Source of the DNA: Pirellulales bacterium
GTDB lineage: Bacteria > Planctomycetota > Planctomycetia > Pirellulales > Thermoguttaceae
DNA: 42,789 nucleotides
Reading direction: 5' to 3'
Assembly: GCA_016931995.1 (NCBI GenBank)
Contig: JAFGDS010000062.1
Location: 1 to 42,789, forward strand
Of the stretch, positions 7,327 through 15,958 are shown one piece after another (position 1 is the stretch's first letter; every line of letters begins with the position of its first letter). Under the pieces are notes generated by a model. That model ran no database searches, was not told the origin of the DNA, and was given only the letters and a program-made list of their open reading frames with translations. The position numbers were made by a program, and so were the translations under genes.

Positions 7327-10191
7327 TTACCGTACGACGAAATTCACCATGCGGCCCGGGATGACAACCTCCTTGACAATCGTGCGGCCCTCGAGCAACT
7401 CGGCCACGCGGGGGCTGGCCTTGGCCGCGGCCAGCGTGGCGGCCGCGTCGGCCTCCGCGGGCACCTCGACGCGGGCGCGGAGCTTGCCCTGGATCTGGAT
7501 GGGCACCTCGACCACGTCCTCCTTGATGAGCGCCTCGTCGAACGAGGGCCACGGCTCGTGGGCCAGCGTCTTCTCGTGCCCCAGCGTTTGCCAAAGCTCC
7601 TCGGCCAGATGGGGCGCGAAGGGCGACAACAGCAGCACCAGCCCTTCCATGGCCGCGCGGGGTCGGACCGACTCCTTCAGAAAGAAGTTCACAAACTCCA
7701 TCATCCGCGCGATCGCCGTGTTGAAGGCCAGTTGGCCCAGGTCCTCCGTCACGGCCTTGATTGTCTTGTGCAACATGCGAGCTTGCTCGGGCGTGGGCTC
7801 GGCGTCGGCGACCGCCTCGTTGAGCGCCACGGCGTCGGCCCGCTCGTCGAGGATCATCCGCCAGACGCGATTCAGGAAACCATACACGCCGCTGACGCCC
7901 TCCATACTCCAGGGCTTCACGGCCTCCAGGGGGCCCATGAACATCTCGTACAGCCGCAGCGAGTCGGCGCCGAAATCGGCCACGACCTGGTCGGGATTCA
8001 CCACGTTGCCGCGACTCTTGGACATCTTGTACGCCCGGCTGTCCACGGCAACCGTCGGGTTATTCTTGAGCACGAAGGCGTCGCCCTGTTTCTCGACGGC
8101 GTCGGCGGCCAACTTGACGGGCTTGACCTGCGCGCCGGTTTTTTTGACGACGAAGCCCGAATCGGCGGTTGACGCGACCTGCGATGCGCTCACCCAGTCG
8201 CCGCTTGAATCCTGATAGCCCGTGAATTCCATCTCGCCGAGGATCATGCCCTGGTTCACCAACCGCGCGAACGGCTCGTCGCCGCTCACGTAGCCGCGGT
8301 CGAAGAGCACCTTGTGCCAGAACCGGGCGTACAGCAGGTGCAGCACGGCGTGTTCGGCGCCGCCGACGTACAGATCGACCGGCATCCACGCCCGCTCGAT
8401 CTCCGGATCGACCAGGGCCCGATCGTTCCTCGGGTCGAGAAACCGGAGATAGTACCAGCACGAGCCGGCCCACTGCGGCATGCTGTTCGTCTCGCGTTTG
8501 TAGCGTTTCCCGTCGATCTCGACGTAGAGCCAGTCGGCGGGGGCCCGCTCCAGCGGCGGCTCGGGGCTGGCGTGCGCGGCGTCGAAGGTCATCGCGGCGG
8601 GAAGATCGACCGGCAACTCGTTGGCCGGCACGGCCCGCAGCCGTCCGGTCGGGTGTCCGGCGGCGTCCAGCTCGTGCAGAATCGGAAACGGCTCGCCCCA
8701 GAAGTGCTGCCGGCTGAAGAGCCAGTCGCGGAGCTTGTAGTTCACCGCGCCGCGCCCCTGCCCCGCCGCCGTGAGATCCTCGGTGATCTTGCGTTTGAAT
8801 TCGGAAGTGGCCAGGCCGTCATAGGCGTCGGACGAGTTGATCGCCACGCCGTCGGCGATCGAACACTGACGGCCGGCCAGCACTGCGTCGCGATCCACGG
8901 CGGGATCGTCGCCCGGATCGACCACGGCGACGATCGGCAACTTGAATTGCTGGGCGAACTCGAAGTCGCGGGTGTCGTGGGCCGGCACGGCCATGATCGC
9001 GCCGGTGCCGTAGCTGATGAGCACGTAGTCGGCCACCCAGATGGGAATTGCCTCACCGTTGACCGGGTTGATCGCGTGGGAGCCGGTGAACTCGCCCGTC
9101 TTCTCCTTGGCCAGGTCGGTGCGGTCCAGGTCGCTCTTGCGCGCCGCCCGATCGCAATACGCCCGGACGGCCTTGGCCTGCTCGGGCGTGGTCAGCCGCT
9201 CGACGAAGGGATGCTCCGGGGCGACGACCATGTACGTCGCGCCAAAGAGCGTGTCGGGCCGGGTGGTGTACACCCGCAACACGTCGTCGCCGGCCTTGCG
9301 GGGAAAGCCGGTCTTGCGGCGGCTCTTCACCCAGGCGTCGAACTCCTTGGGTTGCGAAGCGGCAAGCGGCTGGGCGCCGATGAAGAAATCCACCTCGGCG
9401 CCGGTGCTGCGGCCGATCCAGTTGCGCTGCAAGAGCTTGATGCTCTCCGACCAGTCGAGTTTGTCGAGGTCCTTTTCGAGCCGGTCGGCGTAGGCGGTGA
9501 TCCGAAGCATCCACTGGCGCAGGGGAATCCGCGTGACCGGATGCCCGCCCCGCTCGCTCACGCCGCCTTGCACCTCTTCGTTGGCCAGCACCGTGCCCAG
9601 CGCGGGGCACCAGTTCACCGGCGCTTCGAGCTGGTAGGCCAGCCGGTGCTCGTCGCGGTACCGCTGGACGGCGTCGTCGCCCTGGTGTTTCACGTCGGCC
9701 GGGATGGGCAGTTCGGCGATCGTGCGGCCGCGGCCCTGGGCTTCGTCATACCACGTGTCGAAGAGCACGAGGAAGATGAACTGCGTCCAGCGGAAATAGT
9801 CGGTGTCGGTGGTGGCCAGCTCGCGGTCCCAGTCGTAGCTGAACCCCAGCATTTTGAGTTGCCGGCGGAAGTTGGCGATGTTCCGCTCCGTGGTTGCCCG
9901 GGGCGGCGTGCCGGTCCGCTTGGCGTGCTGCTCGGCCGGCAGGCCAAAGGCGTCCCAGCCCATCGGGTGCATCACGCTGTCGCCCAACATCCGCCGCCAG
10001 CGGCAGACAATATCCGTGGCCGTGTAGCCCTCCGGGTGCCCCACGTGCAGCCCGTCGCCGCTGGGGTAGGGGAACATGTCCAAGACGTAGAGCTTGCGAC
10101 CCTTCGGGAGCCGTGGGCAGGCGAACGTCCGATGGGTTTCCCAGTAGGTTTGCCACTTGGGCTCGATCGTCGCCGGATTGTAGCGGGGCAT
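7327..10191 (-). CDS. leuS: Leucyl-tRNA synthetase
   Basis: 954 aa from ATG 10191, where [19 protein letters not shown] is the standard bacterial LeuRS N-terminus. Bases upstream of this ATG would encode about 42 extra residues with no family match. The class I HIGH motif is HVGH within [20 protein letters not shown] appears as [16 protein letters not shown]. The CP1 editing domain has the threonine-containing [14 protein letters not shown] and the aspartate-bearing [13 protein letters not shown] that remove mischarged isoleucine and norvaline. A leucine-specific insertion of about 60 residues precedes KMSKS. The protein is about 90 residues longer than E. coli LeuRS. The C-terminal anticodon-binding and tRNA-contact region ([18 protein letters not shown]-like) is complete. 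It is divergent from the SH3-like gene. Confidence 0.97.
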   Translation of the reverse strand: MPRYNPATIEPKWQTYWETHRTFACPRLPKGRKLYVLDMFPYPSGDGLHVGHPEGYTATDIVCRWRRMLGDSVMHPMGWDAFGLPAEQHAKRTGTPPRATTERNIANFRRQLKMLGFSYDWDRELATTDTDYFRWTQFIFLVLFDTWYDEAQGRGRTIAELPIPADVKHQGDDAVQRYRDEHRLAYQLEAPVNWCPALGTVLANEEVQGGVSERGGHPVTRIPLRQWMLRITAYADRLEKDLDKLDWSESIKLLQRNWIGRSTGAEVDFFIGAQPLAASQPKEFDAWVKSRRKTGFPRKAGDDVLRVYTTRPDTLFGATYMVVAPEHPFVERLTTPEQAKAVRAYCDRAARKSDLDRTDLAKEKTGEFTGSHAINPVNGEAIPIWVADYVLISYGTGAIMAVPAHDTRDFEFAQQFKLPIVAVVDPGDDPAVDRDAVLAGRQCSIADGVAINSSDAYDGLATSEFKRKITEDLTAAGQGRGAVNYKLRDWLFSRQHFWGEPFPILHELDAAGHPTGRLRAVPANELPVDLPAAMTFDAAHASPEPPLERAPADWLYVEIDGKRYKRETNSMPQWAGSCWYYLRFLDPRNDRALVDPEIERAWMPVDLYVGGAEHAVLHLLYARFWHKVLFDRGYVSGDEPFARLVNQGMILGEMEFTGYQDSSGDWVSASQVASTADSGFVVKKTGAQVKPVKLAADAVEKQGDAFVLKNNPTVAVDSRAYKMSKSRGNVVNPDQVVADFGADSLRLYEMFMGPLEAVKPWSMEGVSGVYGFLNRVWRMILDERADAVALNEAVADAEPTPEQARMLHKTIKAVTEDLGQLAFNTAIARMMEFVNFFLKESVRPRAAMEGLVLLLSPFAPHLAEELWQTLGHEKTLAHEPWPSFDEALIKEDVVEVPIQIQGKLRARVEVPAEADAAATLAAAKASPRVAELLEGRTIVKEVVIPGRMVNFVVR

Positions 10192-10289
10192 GGTGCGGGG
10201 CCTGAAGGAACGGTGCCGAAGGGGGAATGCGGGAAAACAAGAGACCGATTCTACCGTTTGGGGGGCAGCCCGGCAAAGGCGAATTGGCC

Positions 10290-10318
10290 TTGAGCGGCCA
10301 GACCGTTTTCGGTACAAG
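10290..10318 (+). promoter_or_regulatory. Candidate sigma70-like promoter for the SH3-like gene
   Basis: TTGAGC (10290-10295), a 17-nt spacer and TACAAG (10313-10318) lie 69 bp upstream of the ATG at 10387. Both hexamers match consensus at four of six positions, so this is only a candidate. Confidence 0.35.
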
Positions 10319-10386
10319 CTCCCGGTCTACCTTTCTCATCTCGGGTTTTTCCCTTCGGCCAGGTCTTGGCCGGGAGGTGTTCGACG

Positions 10387-11625
10387 ATGCGCCTGTCGCT
10401 TTTCGCTCTGTGGGCCGTGCCGCTGGTCGCGCTTGCCACGTCGGTTTGTTCGGGGGAAACGCTGTTTCCCTATAAGGCGTATGTCACGACGGACAACACC
10501 TATGTCCGCAGCGGCCCGGGCTCGGATTACTATCCCACGGACAAGCTTGCGGCGGGAACGGCGGTCGAAATCTATCGGCACGATCCGGGCGGGTGGTGCG
10601 CGATCCGTCCGCCCGAGGGCAGTTTCGCCTGGGTCTCGACACGGTATCTCAAGCCCACCGGAGACGGTCTGGCCGAGGTGACCGGCGATCGGGTGGCCGC
10701 TCGGGTGGGCAGCCGCTACAGCAGCGTGCGGGACGTGGTCCAGGTGCGGCTGCACCAGGGCGAGCTGGTCGAGATGATCGAGCCCCCGTCGCGATCTTCC
10801 GTTGCCGGCGACGAGGGCCTTTGGGTGAAGATTGCCCCGCCGGCGGGTGAGTTCCGCTGGATCGACGCGAAGCACGTGGACCCTGACTACCCCGTCGATG
10901 GCGTCCGCCGGGCGCCGGCCGAGGAGAGCCCGCTCTATCAGGCGGCCCGACCCGGCCGCGGCGGTGAATTGGCCAGTGCCCGGGATGCGGCCCGGCCACT
11001 CCGTGGCGAGCCTGGCGCGATTGCCCTGCCGGCCGACGCGCTTCCAGCCCAGCGGCCAGCGGCACCGCCCCTGTCGGCCGACGAGTTCCAGCGTCGGCTG
11101 GAGGAAACCGAACTCGCCCTGGCCACGATGGTAGCCGAGGAACCCACCGTGTGGAAGTTCGACCGGCTCGTGCCGGAAGCCGAAACGCTCGTCTCCCGGG
11201 CGGAAACCGCCGTCCAGCGGGGTCGGGCGAGGCTGCTTCTGGACAAGATGGATCGCTACGCCAGCCTCCGCGATCGCTTCGACGCGGCGGGCTCGATGCT
11301 GGCCACGCGCGAACGGCTCGACCGGCGCCTGGCCGATCTGCGGTCGCGACCCGACGACATGGGCACCGGAGCGGACGATCGCTACGACGGCCAGGGCCGG
11401 CTCACCCGTGTCGTCTCGCCCAAGCCGGGCGCGCCGCGTTATGCCTTGGTGGACGCCTCGGGCCAAGTCCGCTGCTACGTCACGCCGGCGCCGGGCGTGA
11501 ACCTGCAACATTACGAGCAGCGTTGGGTTGGCGTCAACGGCACGCGCGGCTACATTCCCGACCAGCAGGCCCATCACGTTACCGCCCAACACGTCAACGT
11601 GCTGGACGATCGCGTGCTGCGATAG
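10387..11625 (+). CDS. Secreted protein with bacterial SH3-like domains
   Basis: 412 aa. The ATG at 10387 follows CGGGAGG at 10371-10377 and starts MRLSLFALWAVPLVALATSV, a clear Sec signal peptide likely cut near SVCSGE. Residues 30-90 (YVTTDNTYVRSGPGSDYYPT ... GSFAWVSTRYLKP) form an SH3_3-type domain, and a second copy follows at about 100-165 (ARVGSRYSSVRDVVQVRL ... EFRWIDAKHV). The middle (about 215-310) is charged and helical, and a possible third beta-rich unit with YALVDASGQVRCYVTPAPGVN ends the protein. SH3b domains usually bind peptidoglycan or wall peptides, so a periplasmic or envelope role is likely. No catalytic domain is visible. Unlike amidase fusions, this looks like a binding or scaffold protein. 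Confidence 0.75.
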   Translation: MRLSLFALWAVPLVALATSVCSGETLFPYKAYVTTDNTYVRSGPGSDYYPTDKLAAGTAVEIYRHDPGGWCAIRPPEGSFAWVSTRYLKPTGDGLAEVTGDRVAARVGSRYSSVRDVVQVRLHQGELVEMIEPPSRSSVAGDEGLWVKIAPPAGEFRWIDAKHVDPDYPVDGVRRAPAEESPLYQAARPGRGGELASARDAARPLRGEPGAIALPADALPAQRPAAPPLSADEFQRRLEETELALATMVAEEPTVWKFDRLVPEAETLVSRAETAVQRGRARLLLDKMDRYASLRDRFDAAGSMLATRERLDRRLADLRSRPDDMGTGADDRYDGQGRLTRVVSPKPGAPRYALVDASGQVRCYVTPAPGVNLQHYEQRWVGVNGTRGYIPDQQAHHVTAQHVNVLDDRVLR

Positions 11626-11633
11626 CGCGCCGT

Positions 11634-11698
11634 GTGCCACTGGCTTCGCCAGTGCGGGAATCGCCCGTGTTTCTGAGCACTGGCAGAGCCAGTGGCAC
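11634..11698. repeat. Inverted pair of the dispersed 22-nt hairpin
   Basis: Copy at 11634-11655 (loop TTC) and an opposed copy at 11677-11698 (loop AGA), 21 bp apart, beginning 8 bp after the SH3-like stop codon. The loops differ, so the two copies are not simply mirror images of one another. Confidence 0.85.
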
Positions 11699-11715
11699 TC
11701 AGCGCAATTGGCCGT

Positions 11716-11775
11716 GTGGCACAGCCGCCCTCGGCTGTGCATATCGCCCAACACAGCCGAGGGCGGCTGTGCCAC
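11716..11775. repeat. Perfect 24-bp inverted repeat, CACAGCCG family
   Basis: Two 24-base arms at 11716-11739 and 11752-11775 are exact reverse complements around a 12-nt spacer. Each arm is itself a hairpin (CACAGCCG, CCCT loop, CGGCTGTG). It lies in the 325-bp gap between the SH3-like gene and citrate synthase, which contains no further gene; the rest holds the repeat pair before it and the citrate synthase promoter and leader after it. Confidence 0.85.
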
Positions 11776-11850
11776 GGAGAGCCTGCCGCGCGCCGCGGAC
11801 CATAAGCCTTTATGCCACAACCGATTGCGCCCGCGGTCCGCTCGCCCGGA

Positions 11851-11879
11851 TTGTCCTTTGTGGCCCCAACGGGTACACT
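11851..11879 (+). promoter_or_regulatory. Candidate sigma70-like promoter of citrate synthase
   Basis: TTGTCC (11851-11856), exactly 17 nt, then TACACT (11874-11879). Each hexamer matches consensus at four positions. Initiation would fall near 11886, giving a leader of about 65 nt that contains the terminator-like hairpin at 11907-11936. Confidence 0.5.
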
Positions 11880-11906
11880 TCGGTCTCAGTGAACCACATC
11901 AGGATT

Positions 11907-11936
11907 GGCCCCGGCGCGACGCGGGGCCCTTTTTTT
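11907..11936 (+). terminator. Terminator-like hairpin directly before the citrate synthase RBS
   Basis: GGCCCCG (11907-11913) pairs perfectly with CGGGGCC (11922-11928), followed by C and seven T (11930-11936). This is the form of an intrinsic terminator. It ends only one base before the ribosome binding site GGGAGG (11938-11943) of the next gene. Either it ends upstream transcripts or it attenuates the citrate synthase mRNA itself. Confidence 0.7.
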
Positions 11937-11950
11937 CGGGAGGCGCCATC

Positions 11951-13246
11951 ATGGGCACGGGCAGCGACATGGCCAAGCTGCGGCTGGGCGACAACGAGTA
12001 TGACCTGCCGATCCGGGTGGGCACGGAGGGCAACCGAGCCATCGACATCGCCAAGCTCTTCGCGATGACCGGGCATATTGCCCTGGACGACGGCTTTGCC
12101 AACACCGGCTCGATCATGAGCACCATTTGCTACATCGACGGCGAGCAGGGCATTTTGCGCTACCGCGGCTATCCGGTCGAGGAGGTCGCCGAACAGTGCG
12201 AGTTCACGGAGGCGGCCTACCTGCTCATCTTCGGCGAGTTGCCCAACGGCGAGCAACTCGAGGCGTTCCGCGGGAACATCCGCCGACACACGCTCTTGCA
12301 CGAGGGGATGAAGGCGATCTTCGCCGGTTTTCCGCCGTACGCCCATCCCATGGCCATCCTCAGCGCCGTGGTGGGGGCGCTGGCCATCTACGAGAAGGAG
12401 TTTGGCGACCCGGGCAATCCGCAGCAACGCCTGTTGGCCATGCACCGCATGTTGGCCAAGATGCCGACCATTGCCGCGTTCAGCTACAAACAGTCGGTCG
12501 GCCAGCCGTTCGTCTATCCGCAGAACGACCTGACGTATTGCCAGAATTTCCTGAACATGATGTTCGCGGTGCCCAGCGAGAAATACAAGATCGATCCCGA
12601 TTTCGCCGAGGCGCTCAATCTGCTGCTTATTTTGCACGCCGACCACGGCCAGAATTGCAGCACGTCGACGGTCCGGATGGTGGGATCCAGCAACGTGAAC
12701 CTGTTTTCGAGCATCTCGGCGGGTATCTACGCGCTCTGGGGCACGTTGCACGGCGGAGCCAACGAGGCGTGCATCAACATGCTCGAGAACATCGCCGCCG
12801 ACGGACGGAATCTCGGAAAATACATCGACAAGGCCAAGGATCCGGACGATCCCTTCCGCCTCGTGGGCTTTGGCCACCGGATCTACAAGAACTACGATCC
12901 GCGGGCGACCATGTGCAAGGCGGTCTGCAATCGGCTAGTGAAGCGGTTCGCCGGCCAGGACCCGCTGTTCGATCTTGCCCAAGAACTCGAAGAGGTTGCC
13001 CTCTCCGATCCCTACTTCATCGAGCGGAAGCTGTACCCAAACGTCGATTTCTACTCGGGCATCATTTACCGCATCATGGGCATCCCGAAGGACATGTTCA
13101 CGGTGCTGTTTTGCCTGGGGCGATTGCCCGGCTGGATCGCCCACTGGCGCGAGATGCACCTGTCGCCGGACAAGCGGATCCATCGACCCCGGCAACTTTA
13201 CACGGGCCACACGAAGCGGTCGGTCGTTCCGCTGATCAAGCGGTAG
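11951..13246 (+). CDS. gltA: Citrate synthase
   Basis: 431 aa. It condenses oxaloacetate and acetyl-CoA to citrate, the entry step of the TCA cycle. The ATG at 11951 has GGGAGG eight bases upstream. The frame is open further 5' but that stretch runs through repeats and the terminator hairpin, so it is not protein. Residues 1-60 (LRLGDNEYDLPIRVGTEGNRAIDI) are the type II N-terminal beta domain. Active-site elements are HADHGQNCSTSTVRMVGSS (first His region), LHGGANEACINML (the His that binds oxaloacetate), VGFGHRIYKNYDPRA (signature with His and Arg) and the catalytic Asp in PNVDFYSGIIYRIMGIP. The product is the Gram-negative hexameric type II form by length and N-domain. Its 3' end overlaps the convergent hydrolase gene by 11 bp. 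Confidence 0.97.
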   Translation: MGTGSDMAKLRLGDNEYDLPIRVGTEGNRAIDIAKLFAMTGHIALDDGFANTGSIMSTICYIDGEQGILRYRGYPVEEVAEQCEFTEAAYLLIFGELPNGEQLEAFRGNIRRHTLLHEGMKAIFAGFPPYAHPMAILSAVVGALAIYEKEFGDPGNPQQRLLAMHRMLAKMPTIAAFSYKQSVGQPFVYPQNDLTYCQNFLNMMFAVPSEKYKIDPDFAEALNLLLILHADHGQNCSTSTVRMVGSSNVNLFSSISAGIYALWGTLHGGANEACINMLENIAADGRNLGKYIDKAKDPDDPFRLVGFGHRIYKNYDPRATMCKAVCNRLVKRFAGQDPLFDLAQELEEVALSDPYFIERKLYPNVDFYSGIIYRIMGIPKDMFTVLFCLGRLPGWIAHWREMHLSPDKRIHRPRQLYTGHTKRSVVPLIKR

Positions 13247-13934
13247 CCGCGTCCACCAGCCAGACGAACAGCCGCTGCTGCAGCGGGTCGTTCGGGGCGG
13301 ACATCTCGGGGTGCCATTGGACGGCCAGGAGCTTCGGGTGCTCGGGGGCCTCGGCGGCCTCGACGACGCCGTCCGCCGCCCACGCCACGGCCCGAAGGCC
13401 CGGAGCGATCCGGTCGACCGCCTGGTGGTGCGACGACATGGGCACGCAAAGATGGTCGCCAAAGACGCCGGCCAGGGTCGAGTCGGGCTCGATCCGCACG
13501 CCGTGCGGAATCGCCTTGCCGGACCGCGACCGGTGAAACACCTTCTGACCCACCGCCGAGGGCAGATCGGCGATGAGCGTTCCGCCCAAGGCAACGTTCA
13601 GCGCCTGGATGCCGCGGCAGATGGCCAACGTGGGCAACCGGCGGCGCATGGCTTCCTTCACCAGGGCGAACTCGCAGCGGTCGCGCGCGGGATCGACGCC
13701 CCCGACGGTCGCGTGGCCGGGACCGTTGTAGGCGGCGGGGTCCACGTCGCCTCCGCCGGAGAGGATGAGCCCGTCGCACCGATCGAGCCACGCCTCGGGC
13801 TCGAGCTCCACGGGCGGGAGCAGCGCGACGGCGCCCCCGGCGCGAACCACGGCGTCGCTGTATTCGCCCGGCGAGTGGAACTCGCCCTGGGTGTTTCGCC
13901 CCGATGTGGTGATGCCAATGAGCGGTTTCGTCAT
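13236..13934 (-). CDS. Gamma-glutamyl-gamma-aminobutyrate hydrolase family (peptidase C26, PuuD-like)
   Basis: 232 aa, a single class I glutamine-amidotransferase-like domain. MTKPLIGITTSGR at the N-terminus and DGLILSGGGDVDPAAYNG are typical of the C26 family. The nucleophile Cys106 lies in LAICRGIQALNVALGGTL, and the catalytic His and Glu are in AVQWHPEMS near residue 210. Family members hydrolyse gamma-glutamyl bonds, for example gamma-glutamyl-GABA in putrescine breakdown. No polyamine genes are nearby, so the substrate is open. The gene starts 12 bp after the stop of the unknown membrane-anchored gene and the two are probably one transcript. Its end overlaps convergent gltA. Confidence 0.88.
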   Translation of the reverse strand: MTKPLIGITTSGRNTQGEFHSPGEYSDAVVRAGGAVALLPPVELEPEAWLDRCDGLILSGGGDVDPAAYNGPGHATVGGVDPARDRCEFALVKEAMRRRLPTLAICRGIQALNVALGGTLIADLPSAVGQKVFHRSRSGKAIPHGVRIEPDSTLAGVFGDHLCVPMSSHHQAVDRIAPGLRAVAWAADGVVEAAEAPEHPKLLAVQWHPEMSAPNDPLQQRLFVWLVDAATA

Positions 13935-13946
13935 GGCAAGCGCCTT

Positions 13947-14972
13947 TCAATGGGTTAGCAGGTTACCGACGTGTTCCACGATGGCTTCCATCGTCTGGTC
14001 GAGCACCTTGCCCGCCAGGAACGCGATGAGAATCAGCACCGCGCAGGCCGAGCTGTGTTCCTGGAGCCAGACCTTCATCCGGGCGTACCAGCGCTGCGTG
14101 TGGCGCGCGTGGATTTCCTTGCTGAGCCAGAACTCCTGGGGCGTCTTTTTCTCCTCGTCGTTCTTCGCGGGGCAGACGGCGATCCGCTCCATGTTCATCA
14201 GCTTCGCGCGGCGCTCGAGACGCTTGTTGAACGCGGCGTCGTGGTAGATAAGGCTCTTGGCGGGCACGAGTATCGCGGCGAGGCCCCGCATGCCGGGCGT
14301 CTTTTTCAGCGCCGCCACCCGCTGCCAAAACTGCGCGAGCGTGTCCTTTTCCGGAATGACGACGTCCGAGACGTACAAATCCACTTCACGGCCCTTGTAG
14401 CGGCCGTCCACCAGGGCGTCGGTGACCTCCTCGACCTCCTCGTGGTCGTCGGCCATCGCGGCCAGCTCGGCGACGAAGTGGTCGCCGCCGGCCAGAAGCG
14501 TCAAGACCGCCTCGCTGGCGAAGAAGCTCCGCCACTCGGGCCGCCGCAGCACGCGCCGGCCGAACCATCCGCGGCGCTTCGTGCGGACGAACGCGGCCAG
14601 ATGGACGAAGCCGACCAGCCGGTCGCACCACTCGGCCTGCGTGCCCTCCTTGTTGTCGCCTGCAAAGCCCGCCAGCACAATCGAGCGATCCCGGCATGCC
14701 ACGAGGTCGGACGCGGCGCTGTGGTGGGACGGGTCGGGATAGGCCAGCATCGAGAACTCGGCCAGCCGATACGCGATCGGCGACGGCCAGAACGAGTGTC
14801 CCACCTGGGCTTTGGACGAGTGCGCCGAAGGGCAATGGTGGCACGACCGGGACCGCGTCAAACGCAGTTCGCCCCGTTTCCCCCGCACCTCAAGCGGACA
14901 CGTGGACCGGGTCGAAATGCTGCTGCACCGACAAATCAACGCCTCCCGGTCAATCGACACCACTTGGAACAT
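13947..14972 (-). CDS. Unknown protein with a C-terminal membrane anchor
   Basis: 341 aa from ATG 14972 (preceded by TGGAG); ATGs at 14987, 14990 and 14996 are alternatives. The N-terminal 50 residues hold five cysteines (ICRCSSISTRSTCP ... SCHHCP), which could bind metal. The middle region (about 140-290) is hydrophilic, with HLAAFVRTKRRGWFGRRVL, HEEVEEVTDALVDGRYKG and a hydrophobic AAILVPAKSLIYHD strand. A single hydrophobic helix, SACAVLILIAFLAGKVLDQT, lies near the C-terminus and suggests a tail-anchored cytoplasmic protein. I do not recognise the family. It is immediately upstream of the C26 hydrolase and probably in one operon with it; no neighbour suggests its function. Confidence 0.65.
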   Translation of the reverse strand: MFQVVSIDREALICRCSSISTRSTCPLEVRGKRGELRLTRSRSCHHCPSAHSSKAQVGHSFWPSPIAYRLAEFSMLAYPDPSHHSAASDLVACRDRSIVLAGFAGDNKEGTQAEWCDRLVGFVHLAAFVRTKRRGWFGRRVLRRPEWRSFFASEAVLTLLAGGDHFVAELAAMADDHEEVEEVTDALVDGRYKGREVDLYVSDVVIPEKDTLAQFWQRVAALKKTPGMRGLAAILVPAKSLIYHDAAFNKRLERRAKLMNMERIAVCPAKNDEEKKTPQEFWLSKEIHARHTQRWYARMKVWLQEHSSACAVLILIAFLAGKVLDQTMEAIVEHVGNLLTH

Positions 14973-15010
14973 GTGCTTGCGCTCCATCATCGACATTCAC
15001 GCGTGGAATT

Positions 15011-15200
15011 CACCACGGAGACACGGAGAACACGGAGGAGTATGGGAATGGGAACATGATTATTGGGTGCCGTGGCCACGCTTGCGCGGTCACGCGATTA
15101 TACCCTTTGACACAACATGCCCACGACCAGCGTGGGCATGGCGCCCAACGCGTTGCTTCAACACCAATAACCTTCTCCGTGCCCTCCGTGTCTCCGTGGT
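15011..15200. repeat. Nested composite repeat with inner CATGCCCACG hairpin
   Basis: Left arm of CACGGAGA units (15011-15038) and right arm of TCTCCGTG units (15171-15200) are inverted. Between them is a perfect hairpin, CATGCCCACG/CGTGGGCATG (15116-15140, 5-nt loop). The right arm reaches the queC stop codon, which begins within its last base. Confidence 0.75.
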
Positions 15201-15892
15201 CATCCTCTCGGCAACGGATCTACTAGGCCCGCTTCGGCGAAGCCGCGCCGGCGGAGCTGGCAGGCGTCGCAGCGGCCGCAGGGGCAGCCCGTTGACGCAG
15301 GATCGTAGCAGCTATGCGTCAACGAAAAATCGACGCCCAACTCCGCGCCCAGACGGATGATCTGGGCCTTGGTCATGTGGATCAAGGGCGTATGGATCCG
15401 AAATTCGATGGCATGTTCCACGCCGGCCTTCGTGGCCAGATTGGCCAGGGCCTCGAAGGCCTGGATGTACTCCGGCCGGCAGTCCGGATAGCCACTGTAG
15501 TCCACGGCGTTGACGCCCAGGAACAGATCGGCCGCCCGCAGCGCCTCGGCCCAGGCCAGCGCCAGCGACAGGAAGACCGTGTTGCGGGCCGGGACGTACG
15601 TGACGGGGATCTCGCGGTCCATCTCGGCCGGCGCGCGGTCCTTGGGCACGGCGATCGCGCCGGTCAGGGCGCTGCCGCCGAATCGAGCGAGGTCGATCGA
15701 CAGCGTGACGTGCTGGCGCGCGCCGATCGCCTGGGCCACGCGGGCCGCCGCCGTCAGCTCGAAGCGGTGCCGCTGCCCGTAGTCGATCGACAGGGCGTAC
15801 AGCGCGAACCCCTCCGCCCGGGCCACGGCGGCGGTCGTGGCCGAGTCCAGTCCTCCGGAAAGCAGAATGACCGCTGGCTTCTCGTGCGTCAT
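15200..15892 (-). CDS. queC: QueC, 7-cyano-7-deazaguanine (preQ0) synthase
   Basis: 230 aa from ATG 15892 ([20 protein letters not shown]); extending further upstream adds residues with no family match. QueC converts 7-carboxy-7-deazaguanine to preQ0 with ATP and ammonia, on the path to queuosine in tRNA. The PP-loop ATP-binding motif is [11 protein letters not shown] (about residues 9-19). Other family segments are [20 protein letters not shown] and [19 protein letters not shown]. Zinc is bound by the C-terminal cysteines in [18 protein letters not shown]. No other queuosine gene is in the window and no preQ1-type riboswitch was seen upstream. Length matches the family. Confidence 0.96.
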   Translation of the reverse strand: MTHEKPAVILLSGGLDSATTAAVARAEGFALYALSIDYGQRHRFELTAAARVAQAIGARQHVTLSIDLARFGGSALTGAIAVPKDRAPAEMDREIPVTYVPARNTVFLSLALAWAEALRAADLFLGVNAVDYSGYPDCRPEYIQAFEALANLATKAGVEHAIEFRIHTPLIHMTKAQIIRLGAELGVDFSLTHSCYDPASTGCPCGRCDACQLRRRGFAEAGLVDPLPRG

Positions 15893-15958
15893 GGAGCCCC
15901 ATTGTGCCAGAAGGGGGGCTGGCCGACAAGGAGCCTCATTCACTCAGAGACTGGGGAA

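Noticed and set aside
8314-10293. 659-codon open frame opposite leuS
   Set aside because: Antisense of a strongly supported LeuRS gene; GC-rich third positions keep antisense frames open. No motifs.
11528-11950. N-terminal extension of citrate synthase by about 141 codons
   Set aside because: Runs through the 22-nt and CACAGCCG repeats and the terminator hairpin, overlaps the SH3-like gene, and has no family match.
15893-15958. A preQ1-type riboswitch or other leader element upstream of queC
   Set aside because: The space is short and shows no conserved aptamer core.
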